Source: Streptomyces luteolus
Lineage (GTDB): Bacteria; Actinomycetota; Actinomycetes; Streptomycetales; Streptomycetaceae
Assembly (NCBI RefSeq): GCF_029968015.1
Contig: NZ_JASCIS010000045.1
Span: forward strand, 1 to 64,000
Direction of reading: 5' to 3'
DNA length: 64,000 bases
The stretch's first letter is position 1. Each line of letters begins with the position of its first letter. Below, one piece after another: positions 33,330 through 41,589 of this stretch. The notes beneath the pieces are model-generated. The model searched no databases, was not told the origin of the DNA, and was given only the letters and a program-made list of their open reading frames with translations. The position numbers and the translations under genes were made by a program.

Positions 33330-34180
33330 CAGTCCTGGAGATCGCCACCAGCACCGGCTACAACGCCGCGCTGCTCACCGCCCGCCTCGGCTCGGCGAAC
33401 GTCACGACCATCGAGGTCGACCCGGGTCTCGCCCTGCTGGCCGACGAACGACTACGCGCCTGCGGCCAGACGCCCGCCGTCCGCACCGGCGACGGCCGCG
33501 CCGGGCACCCGGCCCGGGCGCCGTACGACCGTCTCATCGCGACCTGCGGGTTCACGGCCGTCCCGTACGCATGGGTGGAGCAGGTCCGGCCGGGCGGCCT
33601 GATCGTCTGCCCGCTCGGGTCGGGGACCGTACGCCTGGTTGTCGGCGAGGACGGCACCGCAGCCGGTCAATTCCTGCGTACGCGCTCGTACTTCATGGGT
33701 GTACGGGCCGCGGGCGAAACCGGAGCCGCTCCGTATCCGGGCGACCCCGGCACGCCGGACGAGCGTCCCACCCGCCTCGCCCCGACCGCACTCGCACGGA
33801 GCGACTCGTTCCCGTTCCTGCTCTCCCTCGCGCTGCCCGGCGCGGCAACATCCACCGACCTGGACGACACCGACCGGATCACCGGCTGCCGCATCTGGAC
33901 CCCCGACGGATCCTGGGCCCGCGCGAGTACCCGCACCGTGCGGCAGGCCGGGCCGCAGCGGCTGTGGGACGTCGTGGAGGACGCGTACGACTGGTGGCTG
34001 TGCAACGGGCGGCCCGCGCGGGAACGGTTCGGGGTCACAGTCACCCGGGCGGGGACGGCGGTCTGGCTCGGCAGGCCGGACCAGCCCGTCCCTCACCTCA
34101 CTCGCGCACGCACAACGGCAGCTCGTACTCCGGAAACAACCGCCCGAACTCCGCGTGGAACCCCGGAAAGGTCTTGCTGA
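33329..34180 (+). pseudogene. 5'-truncated protein-L-isoaspartate O-methyltransferase-like gene
   Basis: Homology starts abruptly at SAM motif I (VLEIATSTGYNAALL) and continues through TIEVDPGLALL, RTGDGRAGHP, APYDRLIATCGFTAVPYAW and VRPGGLIVCPLGSG, as in PCMT-like proteins of Streptomyces. The N-terminal part, normally about 100-200 residues including the substrate region, is missing. The frame begins inside the end of the XRE gene with no start or ribosome site. The open frame also runs past the expected end and overlaps the convergent EPSP synthase gene by 83 bp. I interpret it as a remnant cut by insertion of the 30-33 kb block. Confidence 0.7.
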
Positions 34181-35411
34181 CGCAGCCGGGGTCGTCCAGG
34201 GAGATCGTGTCGGGGGCGGCGAGGCCGAGGACCGAGAAGGCCATGGCGATGCGGTGGTCGCGGTGGCAGGCGATCGTCGTCCGGCGCGGTGGCCCGGGGT
34301 GCACGGTGAGCCGGTCCGGGCCCTCCTCTACGCGGATGCCGCAGGCCGCGAGGTTGCGGGCCATCGCCGCGACGCGGTCCGACTCCTTCAGGCGGGCGTG
34401 GGCGACGCCGCGGATCGTGACCGGGCCGTCGGCGAGCGGGGCGATCGCGGCGAGTGTCATGAACGTGTCGGAGATCTCGCCCATGTCGAGTGAGACGCCG
34501 CCGCGCAGCCGCCCGGTGCCCGTGACGGTCGTGGCGTCACAGGCCACCTCGACATGCGCGCCGAGCCGCCGCAACGCGTCCGTGAACCTCAAGTCGCCCT
34601 GGAGGCTGGCCTTTCCGAGGCCCGGTACGCGGACGGACCGTCCGGTCGCGGCGGCCGCGGCGAACACGTACGTGGCCGTGGACGCGTCCGGTTCGATCAC
34701 CAGGTCCGTGGGCCGGTAGCCGCCGGGGCCGACGGTCAGCGAGCCGTCGGCCGACTCCTCGACGGTCGCGCCGAAGCGCCGCATCAGGGCGAGCGTCATG
34801 TCGACGTACGGGCGGCTCACCAGGTCACGGGCCACGAGGGTGAGCGGGCTGCGCAGGAGCGGCGCGGCGATCAGCAGTCCGGTCACGTACTGGCTGCTCG
34901 TCGAGGCGTCCAGGGCGATGCTGCCGCCGTCGAGGCCCGTGGCGGACACGGTCAGGGGCAGCGATCCGGGGCCGTCGGAACGGACCCGCGCGCCGAGCCG
35001 GGTGAGCGCGTCGGCCAGCGGACGCAGCGGTCGGGCGCGCAGCTGCGCGGAGCCGTCGAAGACGAACTCCCCTTCCCCGGTGGCCGCGTACGGGGGAAGG
35101 AAGCGGGCGGCCGTGCCCGCGTCGGCGCACCAGATGCGGGCGTCGCCGAGGGGGCGGCCGGTGCCGGTGATCTCCCAGTACTCGTCGTCGGGGGTGGCGC
35201 GGACGCGGACGCCGAGGCGGGTGAGGGCGTCGCGGAAGGCGAGGGTGTCATCGCTGACCAGCGGCGCCCACACCCGGGACGTGCCGGGTGCGGCGGCGGC
35301 GAGCAGCAGGGCCCGGTTGGTGAGGCTCTTGGAGCCCGGGATCTGGGCGGTCAGGGTGCTGGGGGCGGTCGAGGCGGTCGGGCCGGTGGCGGGCGGGAAC
35401 GTCGTCGTCAT
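34098..35411 (-). CDS. aroA: EPSP synthase (3-phosphoshikimate 1-carboxyvinyltransferase)
   Basis: This 437-residue enzyme makes 5-enolpyruvylshikimate 3-phosphate, the penultimate step before chorismate. Signatures are IPGSKSLTNRALLLAA (about 25-40), DAGTAARFLPP (about 96-106), RPLRPLADAL, STSSQYVTGLLIAA, YVDMTLALM, ARLKESDR (about 349-356) and DHRIAMAFSVLGL (about 390-402). The ATG at 35411 overlaps the stop of the transaldolase-like gene (ATGA). As a copy inside a biosynthetic cluster it would raise chorismate supply for PhzE and PabAB. Confidence 0.9.
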   Translation of the reverse strand: MTTTFPPATGPTASTAPSTLTAQIPGSKSLTNRALLLAAAAPGTSRVWAPLVSDDTLAFRDALTRLGVRVRATPDDEYWEITGTGRPLGDARIWCADAGTAARFLPPYAATGEGEFVFDGSAQLRARPLRPLADALTRLGARVRSDGPGSLPLTVSATGLDGGSIALDASTSSQYVTGLLIAAPLLRSPLTLVARDLVSRPYVDMTLALMRRFGATVEESADGSLTVGPGGYRPTDLVIEPDASTATYVFAAAAATGRSVRVPGLGKASLQGDLRFTDALRRLGAHVEVACDATTVTGTGRLRGGVSLDMGEISDTFMTLAAIAPLADGPVTIRGVAHARLKESDRVAAMARNLAACGIRVEEGPDRLTVHPGPPRRTTIACHRDHRIAMAFSVLGLAAPDTISLDDPGCVSKTFPGFHAEFGRLFPEYELPLCVRE

Positions 35412-36628
35412 GTCCGGGTCTCCAGTGCTTGGGCCACGGTGTCGAGCAGCCGGTGCAGGCGCTCCTCGGACTGCTTCAGGCCGTCGTCCTCCAGGCGGTC
35501 GAGGACCCCGGCGAGGTCGATGCCGAAGGACTGGAGGTGCCGGAGCAGGTGGCGGGCGTCGTCGTAGGTCTCGTGGGTCCAGCGCTGGCGGACGACCGAG
35601 CCGTGGTCGGCCATCGCGAGCAGAGTGGACTCGGGCAGGGTGTTGACGGTGCCGGGCGCGATCAGGCGCTCGACGTAGCGTGTGTCGCGAACGGCCTTGT
35701 CGCGTACGGCCGTTGACACCCACAGCAGACGCTGGCGGCGGGCGCCGTGCCGGGCGAGCCGGTCGAAGCGCGGCGCATCGAAGCGCGGCGCGTAGAAATC
35801 CGGCGCGTCGAAGCCCGGCCCCGCCAAGCCCTCGGAGTCCTCGAAGCCCTCGGAGTCCTCGAAACCCTCGAAACCCTCGAAGCCCTCGAAGCGCGCCGCG
35901 TACTGCTCGTGCGCGAGTGCGGCGCCCGCGAGTGCGGCGGTGCCGCGCATGGCCCTGGCCTCGCGGCTGCCGCTGCGCGCCAGGAGTGCGTCGACGGCGG
36001 TGTCGACGCGGTTGATGGACAGGGCGGCCACGGAGGCGATCGCCGTCAGGTCGTGCCCGGCGTCCAGGGCCGCTTCGAGCCCGTCGAGGTAGGCGTCGGC
36101 GACCCGCTCGTAGCGCCGTACGGAGAACAGCGGGCCTGCGCCGACACTGATGCCCTCCGCGGTGGCCTCGCGGAGCACGGCCGTGCCCTGATCGGTCGCC
36201 GGGACGGTGAGCAGCGCGTTGGGCCGGCCGATCGCGCGCCACAGCCGCCGCACCTCGGCCAGCAGGGCGGCCGTGTCGTGGGCGAGGCGCGGGTCGAGCT
36301 CCACGCAGACGTGCCCGTCGAGGCCGTCGCTCGCCGCGTGCACGGGGAGCAGTACGTCGCAGGCCTGCCGCACGTCCTGGACGAGGAGTTCGCGTGCGGC
36401 CTGTTCCGGGCTCGCGCCGAGCCCGGCGAGCAGCACCAGATCCTGGTCGTAGGCGGTGCCGTCGGCGAGGGCGCGGGTGAGGTGGGCGGGGTGGGTGGTG
36501 ACTCCGGTGACCTGGCGGTAGCGGACGAATCCGGACAGCAGGCCGCCGGTGAGCCGGTCCCGGTCGAGGCCGTCCAGCCAGACGGCGACACCGGCACGGG
36601 CCAGGCGCTGCAACACGGCACTGGTCAT
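35408..36628 (-). CDS. Transaldolase-like protein lacking active-site residues
   Basis: This 406-residue protein matches actinobacterial transaldolases through QVTGVTTHPAHL, CVELDPRLAHDT, NALLTVPAT, QRLLWVST and APGTVNTLPESTL. Three key places differ. GVTSNP is GVTTHP (His46), the Schiff-base Lys of the IK(I/V)PAT strand is Thr141 (LLTVPAT), and VKNP/VKDP is VRDK (308-311). A low-complexity FEGFEG/EDSEG/FDAP insert occupies about 247-290. Normal transaldolase chemistry is improbable. It overlaps the transketolase fragment upstream and EPSP synthase downstream by ATGA, so it is translated as part of the operon. Confidence 0.8.
   Translation of the reverse strand: MTSAVLQRLARAGVAVWLDGLDRDRLTGGLLSGFVRYRQVTGVTTHPAHLTRALADGTAYDQDLVLLAGLGASPEQAARELLVQDVRQACDVLLPVHAASDGLDGHVCVELDPRLAHDTAALLAEVRRLWRAIGRPNALLTVPATDQGTAVLREATAEGISVGAGPLFSVRRYERVADAYLDGLEAALDAGHDLTAIASVAALSINRVDTAVDALLARSGSREARAMRGTAALAGAALAHEQYAARFEGFEGFEGFEDSEGFEDSEGLAGPGFDAPDFYAPRFDAPRFDRLARHGARRQRLLWVSTAVRDKAVRDTRYVERLIAPGTVNTLPESTLLAMADHGSVVRQRWTHETYDDARHLLRHLQSFGIDLAGVLDRLEDDGLKQSEERLHRLLDTVAQALETRT
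35812..35893. repeat. Tandem repeats coding the transaldolase insert
   Basis: Imperfect 9- to 15-bp units of the type TCGAAGCCC / TCGGAGTCC / TCGAAACCC repeat across this stretch and encode the FEG/EDSEG low-complexity insert. Confidence 0.85.
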
Positions 36629-37128
36629 GGCGGGTTGCTCACCCCCGAACACGGGGCGGCCGCCGCCCGCTGCAGGCTGCTGCGCGCGGCGGCGGCCACG
36701 CGCTCGGGGGTAAGTCCGGCGTGCCGGCGCAGCGACTCGTACGCGGCGCCGGCGCCGGCCGGGCCGAGACCGACGCTCTCCCGGGCCGCGCCGAGCATCG
36801 CGTACCAGCCGAGTGCGGCACCCGCCTCGACGGAGACGCGGGCGCGCACGCCGGGCGGCAGGACCGTGTCCCGGTACTCCGCGGGCTGCGCCCGGAACCA
36901 CGCGACGTCCGGCATGGACACGACGCGGGTGGCGGTGCCCTCCTGCTGAAGGATCTCCCGGGCGGTGAGGGCGACATGGACCTCGTCGCCTCGGCCGGTG
37001 GCGACGAGCACGACGTCGGGCCGCCCGCCGTCGGCCTCGGCGAGGACGTAGCCGCCGCGTTCCGTCTCGTCGTCCGGGGCGAGGGGATCCTGCTCGCGCC
37101 GCAGGACGGTCACCTGGGTGGTGTGCAC
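36625..37128 (-). CDS. Stand-alone transketolase C-terminal domain
   Basis: This 167-residue protein equals only the last domain of a transketolase: GGYVLAEADGGRPDVVLVATG, then RVVSMPDVAWFRAQPAEYRDTVLPP and SVEAGAALGWYAMLG. The thiamine-binding and pyrimidine-binding domains (about 500 residues) are absent from this window. The GTG at 37128 has AGGAG 11 nt upstream, and translation is coupled to the transaldolase-like gene (ATGA overlap). It may be a remnant of a full gene lost by deletion in the 37129-37267 spacer, or a partner of an unlinked N-terminal subunit. On its own it cannot be an active transketolase. Confidence 0.75.
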   Translation of the reverse strand: MHTTQVTVLRREQDPLAPDDETERGGYVLAEADGGRPDVVLVATGRGDEVHVALTAREILQQEGTATRVVSMPDVAWFRAQPAEYRDTVLPPGVRARVSVEAGAALGWYAMLGAARESVGLGPAGAGAAYESLRRHAGLTPERVAAAARSSLQRAAAAPCSGVSNPP

Positions 37129-37149
37129 AGGGCGCTCAACTCCTAAGTA

Positions 37150-37245
37150 CGGGGGCAAATTCAGCCCGTCCGACGCTTGAGGACGAGGCCGCAGGCCGAT
37201 GGAGAGGGGGGCCTGGGGGCGCAGCCCCCGGTACGGCACCCCACG
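37150..37245. repeat. Streptomyces-type extragenic repeat
   Basis: Sequence of the style TTCAGCCCGTCCGACGCTTGAGG, followed by a GGGGGC...GCCCCC hairpin, is widely dispersed in Streptomyces intergenic regions. A related element lies at about 54725-54805. It may act as a terminator after PhzE. Confidence 0.6.
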
Positions 37246-37267
37246 ACCAGGCCCACGGACCCCGCGC

Positions 37268-39220
37268 TCACACGACGAGCATCCCCTTGGCGAGTTCGCC
37301 GAGCCGGGAGGCGACGATGCGCGGCCCGTCCTGCGTGAGCACGGACTCGGCGTGGAACTGCATCGACGTGAAGTGCGGGGCGCGCAGGGCGTGCACCTCG
37401 CCCGTACCCGGGTCGCGGCTGACCTCGACGACGGTGCCGTCGGGGGCGTCGAACTTGTCGCTGGGGCTGTGTGCGGCGAACGTGTTGTAGAAGCCGACGT
37501 GTTCACGGCTGCCGAACAGGTCGATATCCCGCTGCACGCCCTGGTTGGGCACGTCCCGGCGGCGCAGTTCGAGCCCCAGGTTCATGCTGAGCACCTGGTG
37601 GCTGAGGCACACGGCGAGGAACGGCCTGCGCTCGTCGAGGAGCGTGCGGATCGCCTTGTTCAGGTGGGCGATCTTGGCGTGGCCGATCTCGCGCGGGTCA
37701 CCGGGTCCTGGCCCCATCACGACGAGGTCGTGGCCGTCGAAGGAGTACGGCTCGTCGAACCGACGTACCGTCACATCCAGTGCCATGCACCGCAGTTGCT
37801 GCTCGATCATGGACGTGAAGGTGTCCTCGGCGTCCACGACGAGGACCCGGCGCCCGGCGAGCGAGGGTTCGGCCCGGCTGCGCCCGCCGTGGTCGGCAAG
37901 CCAGAAGTCGGCGATGGGGCCGTTGCGTTCGGCGAGCGCGGCCCGCACCCGCGGGTGGGTGCCGAACCGGGTGGGCCCGCCGTCCTCCAGGGCGGCGACG
38001 AGCCCGGCGGCCTTGGCGTGCGTCTCGGCCACCTCGGACTCCGGGTCGGAGTGGCGTACGAGGGTGGCGCCGACGCCGATGCGGATGCGGCCGTCGCCCT
38101 CGATCTCGGCGGTGCGGATGAGGATCGACGAGTCCATGGTGCGGCCGCCGAACGCGTCCCGCCCGATGAGGGCGACGACGCCGCTGTAGTAGCCGCGGCC
38201 GTGCGGCTCGTACCCGTTGATGACGCTGGCGGCGCTCTCCAGCGGGCTGCCGGTGACGGTCGGCGCGAACATGGTCTCGCGCAGTATCTCGCGCGGGTCC
38301 CGGTCGGTGCGGCCCTCGATGAAGTACTCGGTGTGCGCGAGCCGTGCCATCTCCTTGAGGTACGGGCCCACGACCCGGCCGCCGTTCTCGCAGATCCGCG
38401 CCATCATCTTGAGCTCTTCGTCGACCACCATGTAGAGCTCCTCGGCCTCCTTGCGGTCGGCGAGGAAGTCCATGACGCCGTCCAGGGTGGGCCCGGAGCT
38501 CGGGTAGCGGTAGGTGCCGCTGATGGGGTTCATGACGGCGGTGCCGTCGGCGAGGCTGACGTGCCGCTCGGGGGTGGCGCCGACGAAGGTGCGGTCGCCG
38601 GTGTGCACGATGAACGTCCAGTACGCGCCCTGCTCCCGCTGCAGCAGCCGGCGGAAGAACGCGAGGGCGCGGTGCACGCCGTAGTCGGTGATCTCGGCGG
38701 TGAAGGACCGCTTGATGACGAAGTTGGCGCCCTTGCCGGTGCCGATCTCGTCCTTGATGACCCGGCGCACGATGTCGGCGTACGCGGCGTCGTCCACGTC
38801 GAAGTGACTGCCCCGCAGCTCGATCGCCGCGTCGGGCACCCGCCGCAGCACCTCGTCGAGCGGCACCCGCTGCTGCTCGGTGACGGCGAGGGCGATCAGC
38901 GGTGCCCCGTCATCGGGGGCGTCGAAGCCGCGCTCGGCGATCTGCCGGTACGGCATCAGGGCGAGCACTTCCTGGTACGCCTCGCCGGTCGCGGCACCGC
39001 CCTCCGGGCCGGTCTCGGGCACGGGGATACCGGCCAGGGTGCGGGGCAGCGACACCCTGCCGAACAGCACGTCGAGGGCGTCCTTACCGGTGGTCTCGGG
39101 CCGGTGCAGCACGGCGAAGGCGGGCGGGTTGGGCGCGAGAACCCGCCCGAGCAGATCGCTTCGGTCCGGGCTGTCCTGGCCGCCCCTGCTGTTCGGGCCG
39201 TTCTGGCTGTACTGGCTCAT
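37268..39220 (-). CDS. phzE: PhzE-like 2-amino-2-deoxyisochorismate synthase
   Basis: This 650-residue fusion of a chorismate-utilising domain and a C-terminal glutamine amidotransferase is the PhzE domain order (reverse of PabAB). Hallmarks are [12 protein letters not shown] (about 88-99), [37 protein letters not shown], and in the amidotransferase [11 protein letters not shown], the nucleophile Cys in [11 protein letters not shown] and MQFHAES. The product is 2-amino-2-deoxyisochorismate, the substrate of PhzD. The ATG at 39220 overlaps the PhzD stop (ATGA). No PhzF, PhzB or PhzG is present in the window, so the pathway does not lead to a phenazine by the known route. Confidence 0.92.
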   Translation of the reverse strand: MSQYSQNGPNSRGGQDSPDRSDLLGRVLAPNPPAFAVLHRPETTGKDALDVLFGRVSLPRTLAGIPVPETGPEGGAATGEAYQEVLALMPYRQIAERGFDAPDDGAPLIALAVTEQQRVPLDEVLRRVPDAAIELRGSHFDVDDAAYADIVRRVIKDEIGTGKGANFVIKRSFTAEITDYGVHRALAFFRRLLQREQGAYWTFIVHTGDRTFVGATPERHVSLADGTAVMNPISGTYRYPSSGPTLDGVMDFLADRKEAEELYMVVDEELKMMARICENGGRVVGPYLKEMARLAHTEYFIEGRTDRDPREILRETMFAPTVTGSPLESAASVINGYEPHGRGYYSGVVALIGRDAFGGRTMDSSILIRTAEIEGDGRIRIGVGATLVRHSDPESEVAETHAKAAGLVAALEDGGPTRFGTHPRVRAALAERNGPIADFWLADHGGRSRAEPSLAGRRVLVVDAEDTFTSMIEQQLRCMALDVTVRRFDEPYSFDGHDLVVMGPGPGDPREIGHAKIAHLNKAIRTLLDERRPFLAVCLSHQVLSMNLGLELRRRDVPNQGVQRDIDLFGSREHVGFYNTFAAHSPSDKFDAPDGTVVEVSRDPGTGEVHALRAPHFTSMQFHAESVLTQDGPRIVASRLGELAKGMLVV

Positions 39221-39840
39221 CCGATGACCTCCTTGGTGGTGGTGACGACGGCGCAGCGGCGGGCCGCGTACGTGAGGGCCAGCCAGTGGTCGTCCTCGGT
39301 GAAGTCGGCGACGGCGTCGGCGACCAGGAAGGTCTCGATGTCGTTGGTGAACGCGTCGACGGCGCTCATGAGCACGCCGACGTGCGCGTACACACCGCAG
39401 ACGATCAGCTGATCGCGCCCCGCGCGGCGCATCCGCTCCAGTAGGTCGGTCTTGAAGAAGGCGCTGTAACGCCACTTGGTGAGCTGCCAGTCGCCGGGCG
39501 CGGGCGCCAGCGCGTCGACCACTTCACGGTCGGCGGGCGCGGTGCGCATGCCGGGCCCCCACAGGTCCTTGAGGAGCCCGCGCTGCTCGGGCGTCATCCC
39601 GCCGGGCTGCGCCGTGTACGCGACGGGGACGCCCTGCGCGGCGCAGTGGTCCCGCAGCGCGGCCGCGTTGGCGATCAGCTCGGAGCGCAGCGGCTCGGGG
39701 AAGGGCTTCAGGAAGTAGCGCTGCATGTCGTGCACGAGCAGCACTGCCCGCTCGGGGTCGACGGACCACTGCGGCACGCTGGCGGGCACGGCAGGGGCGA
39801 GCGGCATCGGGTAACTGTCGATCGACGGCAGACCGGCCAT
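39217..39840 (-). CDS. phzD: PhzD-like isochorismatase
   Basis: This 207-residue cysteine-hydrolase-fold isochorismatase removes the enolpyruvyl group from aminodeoxyisochorismate to give trans-2,3-dihydro-3-hydroxyanthranilate. The catalytic Asp38 ([10 protein letters not shown]) and Lys122 (LTKWRYSAF) fall at the same numbers as in Pseudomonas PhzD. The family Cys position in the [11 protein letters not shown] segment is Gly-Val-Tyr-Ala, as in isochorismatases that use Asp-only chemistry. The ATG at 39840 follows GAGAGGA. It is the first gene of the PhzD-PhzE-transketolase-transaldolase-EPSP synthase operon. Confidence 0.92.
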   Translation of the reverse strand: MAGLPSIDSYPMPLAPAVPASVPQWSVDPERAVLLVHDMQRYFLKPFPEPLRSELIANAAALRDHCAAQGVPVAYTAQPGGMTPEQRGLLKDLWGPGMRTAPADREVVDALAPAPGDWQLTKWRYSAFFKTDLLERMRRAGRDQLIVCGVYAHVGVLMSAVDAFTNDIETFLVADAVADFTEDDHWLALTYAARRCAVVTTTKEVIG

Positions 39841-39988
39841 GGAGATCCTCTCGTCATGCGTGGTCAGCCGATTCTGAGGACGCACATCCGGCCGGGCCAA
39901 CGCGATCGGGGGCACTCCGTCAGGTGGCACGAAGTCCATCAAGTCCGGTACGGGACAACGGGGTTGGGCCTCGGCGGTCTGGCGCAGG

Positions 39989-40036
39989 CGTACGCACAGC
40001 CGTGAGCCCTGCCGTACGCACAGCCGTGAGCCCCGC
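39989..40036. repeat. Two 24-bp tandem repeats upstream of phzD
   Basis: The unit CGTACGCACAGCCGTGAGCC(C/T).GC occurs at 39989-40012 and 40013-40036 with one mismatch, and the start of a third copy follows (CGTACC). It lies about 150-200 bp upstream of the minus-strand phzD start. It could bind a direct-repeat regulator such as the adjacent SARP, which is inference. Confidence 0.8.
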
Positions 40037-40090
40037 CGTACCGGTTCGCGCACCGGACACGGCAGGGCTCAGCGGAACTCAACTCACCTC

Positions 40091-40126
40091 AACGAGCCGA
40101 CGATCAACGAGCCGACGATCAACGAC
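40091..40126. repeat. 15-bp direct repeats near the SARP 3' end
   Basis: AACGAGCCGACGATC occurs at 40091-40105 and 40106-40120, with a partial third copy, just beyond the SARP gene stop. Confidence 0.8.
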
Positions 40127-40135
40127 CCGGCGGAC

Positions 40136-40978
40136 TCAGCGGAGGCTCGCCCCGGAACCGATCGGGTGCGGCCGACGCGCGGCCTCGGCCGGGCGGCGCC
40201 CGTACAGGGCGCGGTCGAACGGGTGCCGGTCGTGTCCGGCGCCGGGGTGGGTCACCGTGACCCGCGGTGCGGCGTCCTGCCGGAGCAACTGCTGGTAGGC
40301 CGCGAGGGCCTGGCCGGGGTCGCCGCACTGGTTCAGGAGCGCGGGCAGCCGCTCGCGCAGCCGGCCGGGGATGTGCAGGGTCGGCAGGTCCACGGCCAGC
40401 TCGCGGTACCGGCCCATGCGCAGCTCCGCCTCGATCCACTGGCCGGTCGCCCGCTCGCGGGACTGCCGCAGCCGCTCGATCTGCGCGCCGAGGTGCGGTC
40501 CCGGTACGACGTCGGCGAACGGCTCGCCCCGCCACAGCCCGAGCGCCTCCCGCAGCCGCCGCGCGGCCGTGTCCAGGTCACCCGTGGCCATGGCCCGGTA
40601 GCCGGCGCCCACGGACCGCTCGAACTCCCAGGCGTCGCAGGTGTCCTGGCCTCCGTCGAGCCGGTAGCCGCCGGGCAGGGCGGCGAGCAGGTCGGCGGCC
40701 TGCCGCTCCCCGCGGCCACGCCCGGCGGCGTTCCTGCCGCGGTCGCGCAGCGCCACGGCGAGGTGCTCGCGCAGCTGGCCCACGTACGACTGGAGCATGT
40801 GCTTGGCCTGGTGCGGCCGCTCGCCGGGCCAGACCTCCTCGATCAGGAGACCGGTGGGCACGACCCGGCCGGCGAGCATCGCGAGCAGCGCGAGCACCTG
40901 CCGCGGCTCGGCAGCCGCGGGAGCGACGGGCGTTCCGCTCTCCGTGACGGTCAGCACGCCCAAGACCTTGATGTCCAT
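40136..40978 (-). CDS. SARP-family transcriptional activator
   Basis: This 280-residue Streptomyces antibiotic regulatory protein has an OmpR-like winged helix at about 1-90 (VLGVLTVTESGTPV to HMLQSYVGQLREHL) and a bacterial transcriptional activator (BTAD) domain at about 110-245 (DAWEFERSVGAG, ALGLWRGEPFADV, LRERLPALLNQCG, ALAAYQQLLRQ). A 30-residue basic tail follows. SARPs bind heptameric direct repeats spaced by 11 or 22 bp and activate cluster genes. The ATG at 40978 is chosen. It lies next to phzD and divergent from a TetR gene, with an operator-like site between, so it is probably the pathway activator. Confidence 0.87.
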   Translation of the reverse strand: MDIKVLGVLTVTESGTPVAPAAAEPRQVLALLAMLAGRVVPTGLLIEEVWPGERPHQAKHMLQSYVGQLREHLAVALRDRGRNAAGRGRGERQAADLLAALPGGYRLDGGQDTCDAWEFERSVGAGYRAMATGDLDTAARRLREALGLWRGEPFADVVPGPHLGAQIERLRQSRERATGQWIEAELRMGRYRELAVDLPTLHIPGRLRERLPALLNQCGDPGQALAAYQQLLRQDAAPRVTVTHPGAGHDRHPFDRALYGRRPAEAARRPHPIGSGASLR

Positions 40979-41589
40979 GATGCCCCTCCGTGCGGTGACA
41001 GCCGACCGGGCGGCCCCTCGGGCCGGTCGCCACAACGACATGTGCGCTTTGCTTCTGTTGCCTCACCGCGAGCGAGCCCACCCGTACGACGTCAGCGCTC
41101 GAGGCCGCGCACCGTGAGCGGCTCCTGGTGCGGCAGCCGCTTCCCCTCGCTCTGACGCGACCGCCCAGTGCTCCAGTGAAGCAACACTCAAAGAATAACG
41201 AACGATCGCTTTCTTTTGAACTCCCCGGAGAAGTTGGCTTGTTCAGTGTGTTTCCCGCTCGCGAAAGCCCCCAAATCGGTATCTCTACGCGACTCATATC
41301 AGCCAAGATCACAGAGCGGACGTCCGCACTCCCCCTCGTCCTCGTTGCGCGGACCGAGGTCTCGCGCACATACTCCCGCCCAGTGAAGACCGCCTCGCGA
41401 GCGACGGCGGAGGGACGAGGTGCGGCCGCCGCACCCCCCGCACCCGGATTCCCCAGAAGGCCTGGCGCGGATTCACTCCAGCAATGTAGATGGCTGATGC
41501 AACAGTTATCGGAACTCACAATTCCGGTCGACAGCCGTAGGCGACCCGGCCTCGCCTCGCGGACGGGCAGATCCTCCGGAGAACAGCAC
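40979..41589. other. Regulatory region between SARP and TetR genes
   Basis: This 611-bp divergent spacer contains an AT-rich segment (41185-41225) with an autoregulator-like element at 41195-41215 inside a wider CAAAGAA...TTCTTTTG inverted repeat. Further AT-rich sequence lies at 41270-41310 and 41485-41525, likely promoters for both genes. No protein-coding gene is convincing. Confidence 0.55.
41195..41215. promoter_or_regulatory. ARE-like operator (SARP/TetR spacer)
   Basis: The core GAAC-GAT-CG with AT-rich flanks agrees at 15 of 21 positions with the site at 44000-44020. Embedded in an imperfect inverted repeat 41189-41218. A likely binding site for the ArpA-like receptor encoded nearby. 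Confidence 0.5.

Noticed and set aside
37268-39840. A phenazine biosynthetic cluster
   Set aside because: PhzE, PhzD and a PhzC-type enzyme are present, but PhzF, PhzA/B and PhzG are absent in the window.
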